Shown here one piece after another: positions 60,938 through 64,000 of a stretch of 64,000 bases of DNA. The position numbers were made by a program, and so were the translations under genes. Origin of the DNA: Pontibacter amylolyticus. Lineage in GTDB: Bacteria; Bacteroidota; Bacteroidia; Cytophagales; Hymenobacteraceae. Under the pieces are notes generated by a model, which searched no databases, was not told the origin of the DNA, and saw only the letters and a program-made list of their open reading frames with translations. Every line of letters starts with the position of its first letter. Within the stretch, counting starts at the first letter, position 1. The stretch spans positions 930,601 through 994,600 of the forward strand of contig NZ_BMFP01000001.1 of the NCBI RefSeq assembly GCF_014638845.1, read 5' to 3'.

Positions 60938-61462
60938 ATGATCACCATAATAACGGGCACCAACAGACCTTCCTCCAACTCCAGAGCGGTAGCCAACCTA
61001 TACGCCAGGCTGCTGGACGAGCGGCAGATAGCTAACCAGATACTGGATCTGGCTGACCTCCCGGCTGACTTTACGGCTTCTGCCCTCTATGACAACATTG
61101 GCACCAACCAGGCCTTTAACGAGCTAAGCGCTGTCATTGGCGATTCAGAGAAGTTCGTGTTCATCGTGCCGGAGTACAACGGCTCTTTCCCAGGCGTGCT
61201 CAAGGCGTTTATCGATGGGCTCTCCTACCCGAACACCTTCCGCAACAAGAAAGCAGCCCTGGTAGGCCTCTCCTCCGGGGTGCAGGGCAGCGGTCTGGCC
61301 ATGAGCCACCTGACGGATATCTTCAACTATTTGGGCATGCACGTGCTGGCGCTCAAGCCCCGGCTGGCCCAGTTCGAGAAAAACTACGACGGCACTGCCA
61401 TCACCAATCCGCTATACTTGGAGCTACTGAATCAGCAGATCGATCAGTTTATCCATTTCTAA
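60938..61462 (+). CDS. NADPH-dependent FMN reductase
   Basis: 174 residues, flavodoxin-like fold. FMN phosphate loop ITGTNRPSSNSRAVANLYA, then FVFIVPEYNGSFPGVLKAFIDGLSYP (isoalloxazine loop) and AALVGLSSGVQGSGLAMSHLTDIFNYLGMHV. These are the hallmarks of the ChrR/azoreductase-like family. It should reduce FMN or quinone-like acceptors with NAD(P)H in the cytoplasm; the true acceptor is unknown. A small membrane protein gene follows 31 bp later. Confidence 0.9.
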   Translation: MITIITGTNRPSSNSRAVANLYARLLDERQIANQILDLADLPADFTASALYDNIGTNQAFNELSAVIGDSEKFVFIVPEYNGSFPGVLKAFIDGLSYPNTFRNKKAALVGLSSGVQGSGLAMSHLTDIFNYLGMHVLALKPRLAQFEKNYDGTAITNPLYLELLNQQIDQFIHF

Positions 61463-61493
61463 ACGCCAGGCTATACCTTGTGACTGGCAAAGC

Positions 61494-61748
61494 ATGCGCT
61501 ACCATTTCCTACTTGTAATGCTGGTTAACCTGATCCTTTTTGTGCTGCTGGTTTACAAGGTATGGACAAGCAATGACAAGGCTCCAATTTTATTCCTGTT
61601 CGTTTACCCCCTGCTTATGCTGGCAAACCTGTCTGTTTGGGCGATACTGAAACTCATGCGACAGCCTATATCGATCGTCTATCTGACAGCTGTAAAGCTC
61701 CTGTTGCTGCTGCTTCTACCGGCCATTTTTGTGTCGAGCCTATTTTAG
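61494..61748 (+). CDS. Small hypothetical membrane protein
   Basis: 84 residues with three hydrophobic segments (MLVNLILFVLLVYKVW, ILFLFVYPLLMLANLSVWAIL, IVYLTAVKLLLLLLLPAIFV). No family recognised. The ATG at 61494 lies 31 bp after the FMN reductase gene; co-transcription is likely. Coding is supported by the continuous membrane-type pattern, not by homology. Confidence 0.5.
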   Translation: MRYHFLLVMLVNLILFVLLVYKVWTSNDKAPILFLFVYPLLMLANLSVWAILKLMRQPISIVYLTAVKLLLLLLLPAIFVSSLF

Positions 61749-61797
61749 TCAGGGAATAAAGAGCTAAGCCTGGCAGGGCTGTTTCATTCTAATAAAT

Positions 61798-61955
61798 TCT
61801 CCCCTTGAGGACAAGTGAGTGCGAGAGTCCGAAGTTTGCGAGCGAAGCTCTCAGAGGGGTGTTTAAAGTTGGAGGGTAAATAAAACCTGGCCAATTGTTA
61901 ACATTGTAGGCCTGAAATTACACCCCTATAATCCCCTCAAGGGGATAATCCCAGA
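61798..61955 (+). repeat. Dispersed repeat element, second copy of the 12695-12850 type
   Basis: It shares TTCTCCCCTTGAGGACAAGT, GAGAGTCCGAAG, CTCTCAGAGGGGTGT and ATCCCCTCAAGGGGAT with 12695-12850 (opposite strand). Both are intergenic with similar length (about 155-160 bp). Confidence 0.6.
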
Positions 61956-61984
61956 AAATGAAACGGCCCTGCTAGCTATGGAAC

Positions 61985-62100
61985 AGGTATAGCGGTTGTA
62001 GAGACCAGGTATAAGCTAGGTATAGATGCAGTACAGGTATTAGGTATAGTATAGGTATAGATACAGTACAAGCGAAGGTATAGATGTAGTACAGGTATAG
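61985..62100 (+). repeat. Array of AGGTATA motifs
   Basis: Seven exact copies of AGGTATA plus one AGGTATT lie in 116 bp, all in the same orientation with irregular 10-26 bp spacing. A part has longer unit similarity: AGGTATAGATGCAGTAC, AGGTATAGATACAGTAC and AGGTATAGATGTAGTAC. Confidence 0.7.
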
Positions 62101-62125
62101 TCATTAAAGAGATCCGGTCTAAAGC

Positions 62126-62156
62126 AAAAGAGCCCACCATAATGGCGGGCTCTTTA
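62126..62156 (-). terminator. Terminator of ftsZ
   Basis: AAAGAGCCC(A)CC and GGCGGGCTCTTT form an 11- to 12-bp stem with one A-C mismatch and a short loop, just past the ftsZ stop at 62182. Confidence 0.8.
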
Positions 62157-62181
62157 CATTATTAGAAAACAGGATAAATGA

Positions 62182-63798
62182 TTAGTCTACATTGTCATGC
62201 AGAAAGCGGTTGTCGCCCAGTATCTCGTTGTCATCGTTGAGGTTGAAACGGGATATGTTGCGCTCAGAAGAATGCGTCACTGAATCTAGGGCCACATTGC
62301 GGCGCAGGTAAGCAGGCACATCCATCTTTTCTTTCATGGCTTCGCTCGTCGTCATGTCGGTGCTGAGCATTTTCAGGCGCTCACGGCGCTCGATGGCTTT
62401 TTGCCGCATCAGCTCACGCTCTGCTTCCAGGCGTTTCGCTTCGCGAGTGGCATAGTCTTCCTGCTGCGATGCACCAAAACCGTTGCCGAACTCTTGTGTA
62501 GTAGAGCCCTCCAGGTTAAAAACGCGGCGCTGCGGTTGCTGCTGCGCCGGCTGCTGTGGTTGAGGCGCCTGCGGCTGCTGGTACTGCTGCTGTTGCGGGG
62601 CCTGCGGCTGCACCGGCTGCTGCGGCTGCTCTACCATCGGACGACGGATCTCGAACTGCTGCTGCACAGGCTGAGGCGGCTGAGGCGTTGCAACAGGCGC
62701 TACTACTGGCTCTGGTACGAAGTTCACCATTTTGGGCTGCTCCGGTTTGGCTGGCTCAGCTACTTCTATTTTTTTTTGGCTTTCCAGGTCAAACACTGTT
62801 TTTTTTGGCTCGATGATCGCCTCAGCGCTGCTGGCGAAACCAGTGGCGATCACGGTCACGCGGATGCTCTGACCCAGTGAAGAGTCGATTCCGTGACCGA
62901 AGATTACCTCTGCCTCCTGGCCGGCTTTGTCCTGGATATATTCTGTGATCTCAGTCAACTCATCCATTTCCAGTTCAGCCTGGTCACCAGACATGATAGA
63001 AAGAAGGATCTTCTGAGCACCGTGGATATCGGTGTTGTTAAGCAAAGGAGAAGAAAGCGCTTCTTCGGCGGCTCGGAGCGCACGCCCCTCACCTTCTGTC
63101 GTTGCAGAACCCATCACTGCAGCTCCAGAATCTTTCATAACCGTTTTCACGTCTTCGAAGTCGACGTTGATCTCGGCTGTTACGGTAATGATTTCAGCAA
63201 TAGATTTAGCGGCTGTGGTCAACACGTTGTCGGCCTTCGCGAAAGCCTCCCGGATCGCCAGGTTGCCGAACATCTCGCGAAGCTTGTCGTTCAGGATAAC
63301 GAGGATCGTGTCGCAGTTCTCGCTCAGTTCCTTGATGCCGTTTTCTGCGGCAATCTTTTTCTTTCTGCCCTCGAAGCCAAACGGAGCCGTCACAATACCC
63401 ACTGTCAGGATACCCAGTTCTTTAGCGACTTTAGCAATAACGGGTGCAGCACCTGTACCAGTACCACCCCCCATACCAGCAGTGATGAATACCATTTTGG
63501 TATCGTTGCTGAGTAGCTCACGAATTTCCTCCTTACTTTCAAGGGCGGCGTGCTTTCCTTTTTCAGGGTTGGCTCCGGCTCCCAGACCTTCGGTCAGGTT
63601 CAGGCCAATCTGAAGTTTGTTAGGTACGCTGCTGCTTTTCAAGGCTTGCATATCCGTGTTGCAAATCACGAATTCTACGTCCTTGATGCCCTGGCCATAC
63701 ATGAAGTTTACCGCGTTGCTGCCTCCACCTCCGACGCCAATCACCTTAATGATGGACTTACCGCTTGCCGGTAGGTCAAAACTGTACATTGATGTCAT
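62182..63798 (-). CDS. ftsZ: Cell division protein FtsZ
   Basis: 538 residues. GTPase core about 12-325: IGVGGGGSNAVNFMYGQG, ICNTDMQALK, FITAGMGGGTGTGAAPVIA (tubulin signature), and NADNVL-like AFAKADNVLTTAAKS. A long Gln/Pro-rich linker (about 345-440, repeated QQPQ/PQAPQ) and the C-terminal conserved peptide MDVPAYLRRN follow, then a 40-residue tail ending in FLHDNVD as is usual in Bacteroidota. It polymerises into the division ring at midcell with FtsA, whose gene lies upstream (46-bp gap). AGGAGA is 13 bases before the ATG. Confidence 0.97.
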   Translation of the reverse strand: MTSMYSFDLPASGKSIIKVIGVGGGGSNAVNFMYGQGIKDVEFVICNTDMQALKSSSVPNKLQIGLNLTEGLGAGANPEKGKHAALESKEEIRELLSNDTKMVFITAGMGGGTGTGAAPVIAKVAKELGILTVGIVTAPFGFEGRKKKIAAENGIKELSENCDTILVILNDKLREMFGNLAIREAFAKADNVLTTAAKSIAEIITVTAEINVDFEDVKTVMKDSGAAVMGSATTEGEGRALRAAEEALSSPLLNNTDIHGAQKILLSIMSGDQAELEMDELTEITEYIQDKAGQEAEVIFGHGIDSSLGQSIRVTVIATGFASSAEAIIEPKKTVFDLESQKKIEVAEPAKPEQPKMVNFVPEPVVAPVATPQPPQPVQQQFEIRRPMVEQPQQPVQPQAPQQQQYQQPQAPQPQQPAQQQPQRRVFNLEGSTTQEFGNGFGASQQEDYATREAKRLEAERELMRQKAIERRERLKMLSTDMTTSEAMKEKMDVPAYLRRNVALDSVTHSSERNISRFNLNDDNEILGDNRFLHDNVD

Positions 63799-63844
63799 GC
63801 TAAAATCTCCTGCTATTATGGGTTTCTAATAATTATGCTTCTAA

Positions 63845-64000
63845 CTAATCGATATCGTCCGACAAAAGACCCTTGAGTCTGTCGATCAATCTTTTGCTGC
63901 TTCCTTCTTTGCTGGCAGCTTTGGTTACTACTTTATTGTATACTTCCGGTTGCTGCACTTCCACATGCTTCTCTTCGCGCTGGTCGAGCGACTGGTAGCC
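63845..64000 (-). CDS. ftsA: FtsA C-terminal end (5' part outside window)
   Basis: The frame from 64000 down to TAG at 63845-63847 gives 51 residues: GYQSLDQREEKHVEV... and the end SSKRLIDRLKGLLSDDID. The amphipathic helix at the end, and the place directly upstream of ftsZ on the same strand, identify FtsA, which tethers FtsZ filaments to the membrane through such a helix. The ATPase part is not in the window, so the call rests on position and the tail. Confidence 0.8.
   Translation of the reverse strand, partial: GYQSLDQREEKHVEVQQPEVYNKVVTKAASKEGSSKRLIDRLKGLLSDDID

Larger units (their letters stand above)
61749..62181. other. Gene-free stretch with repeat element and motif array
   Basis: No gene. 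61798-61955 is a repeat element related to 12695-12850 on the other strand (shared edges TTCTCCCCTTGAGGA and ATCCCCTCAAGGGGAT). 61985-62100 is a dense array of AGGTATA. The ftsZ terminator is at 62126-62156. Confidence 0.65.

Noticed and set aside
61985-62100. CRISPR-like array
   Set aside because: The repeated word is only 7-17 bases, spacing is irregular and short, and no cas gene is present.

Overview
The window reads as chromosome of a Bacteroidota bacterium of the Cytophagia, most likely a Pontibacter-like member of the Hymenobacteraceae. The evidence is: two type IX secretion type A sorting tails, one gliding-motility (CHU-type) C-terminal domain, promoters of the TTG...TAnnTTTG type, almost no Shine-Dalgarno sequences, a menaquinone-type SdhCAB, a Bacteroidota-style FtsZ tail, and a TonB receptor with an N-terminal carboxypeptidase-like domain. 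The genus is an inference; no rRNA gene is present.

Layout. 0-6.2 kb (mostly minus strand): rhodanese, T9SS-exported protein, PASTA protein and an unusual tandem D-Ala-D-Ala ligase. 6.2-7.2 kb: repeat-rich gene desert. 7.2-16 kb: pgk, porin, a small VF530/START/ABC cluster, and small genes (DinB, DUF1330, YdcF, NTF2-like, HAD, GNAT, lipoprotein). 16-26.4 kb: methyltransferase plus AraC regulator, D-2-hydroxyacid dehydrogenase, RecQ, a small barrel protein, a phage-like recombination-type protein with a palindromic operator candidate, LolD-like ATPase, PKD lipoprotein, AI-2E permease. 26.6-30.9 kb: sucC, ohr, two tRNAs (Arg-UCG, Pro-GGG), amino acid permease, DUF4136 lipoprotein. 31-35.6 kb: a stressosome-type rsbR-rsbS-rsbT-phosphatase-histidine kinase operon facing a response regulator. 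35.8-39.9 kb: iron uptake (PepSY protein, TonB siderophore receptor) and a coiled-coil stress protein. 39.9-54 kb: PaaN, subtilisin-like protease, aconitase, TlpA, methyltransferase, polyprenyl synthase, hydrolase, folK, fabD, DCC protein. 54-64 kb: large gliding C-terminal protein, sdhCAB, FMN reductase, small membrane protein, ftsZ and the end of ftsA.

The genes are mainly housekeeping: central carbon metabolism (pgk, sucC, acn, sdhCAB), envelope and division (ddl, PASTA, ftsZ/ftsA, fabD, polyprenyl synthase), iron uptake and stress signalling. Several convergent gene pairs share one symmetric hairpin terminator.

The most striking non-gene signals are (1) a heavily over-represented word AGGTATA/TATACCT in genes, in all reading frames and between genes, with a dense array next to ftsZ; (2) several dispersed intergenic repeat families, one of which starts directly at the stop codon of six different genes in the same orientation; (3) operator-like perfect inverted repeats before the recombination-type gene and the siderophore receptor. 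No CRISPR array, complete insertion sequence, prophage or restriction system was recognised.
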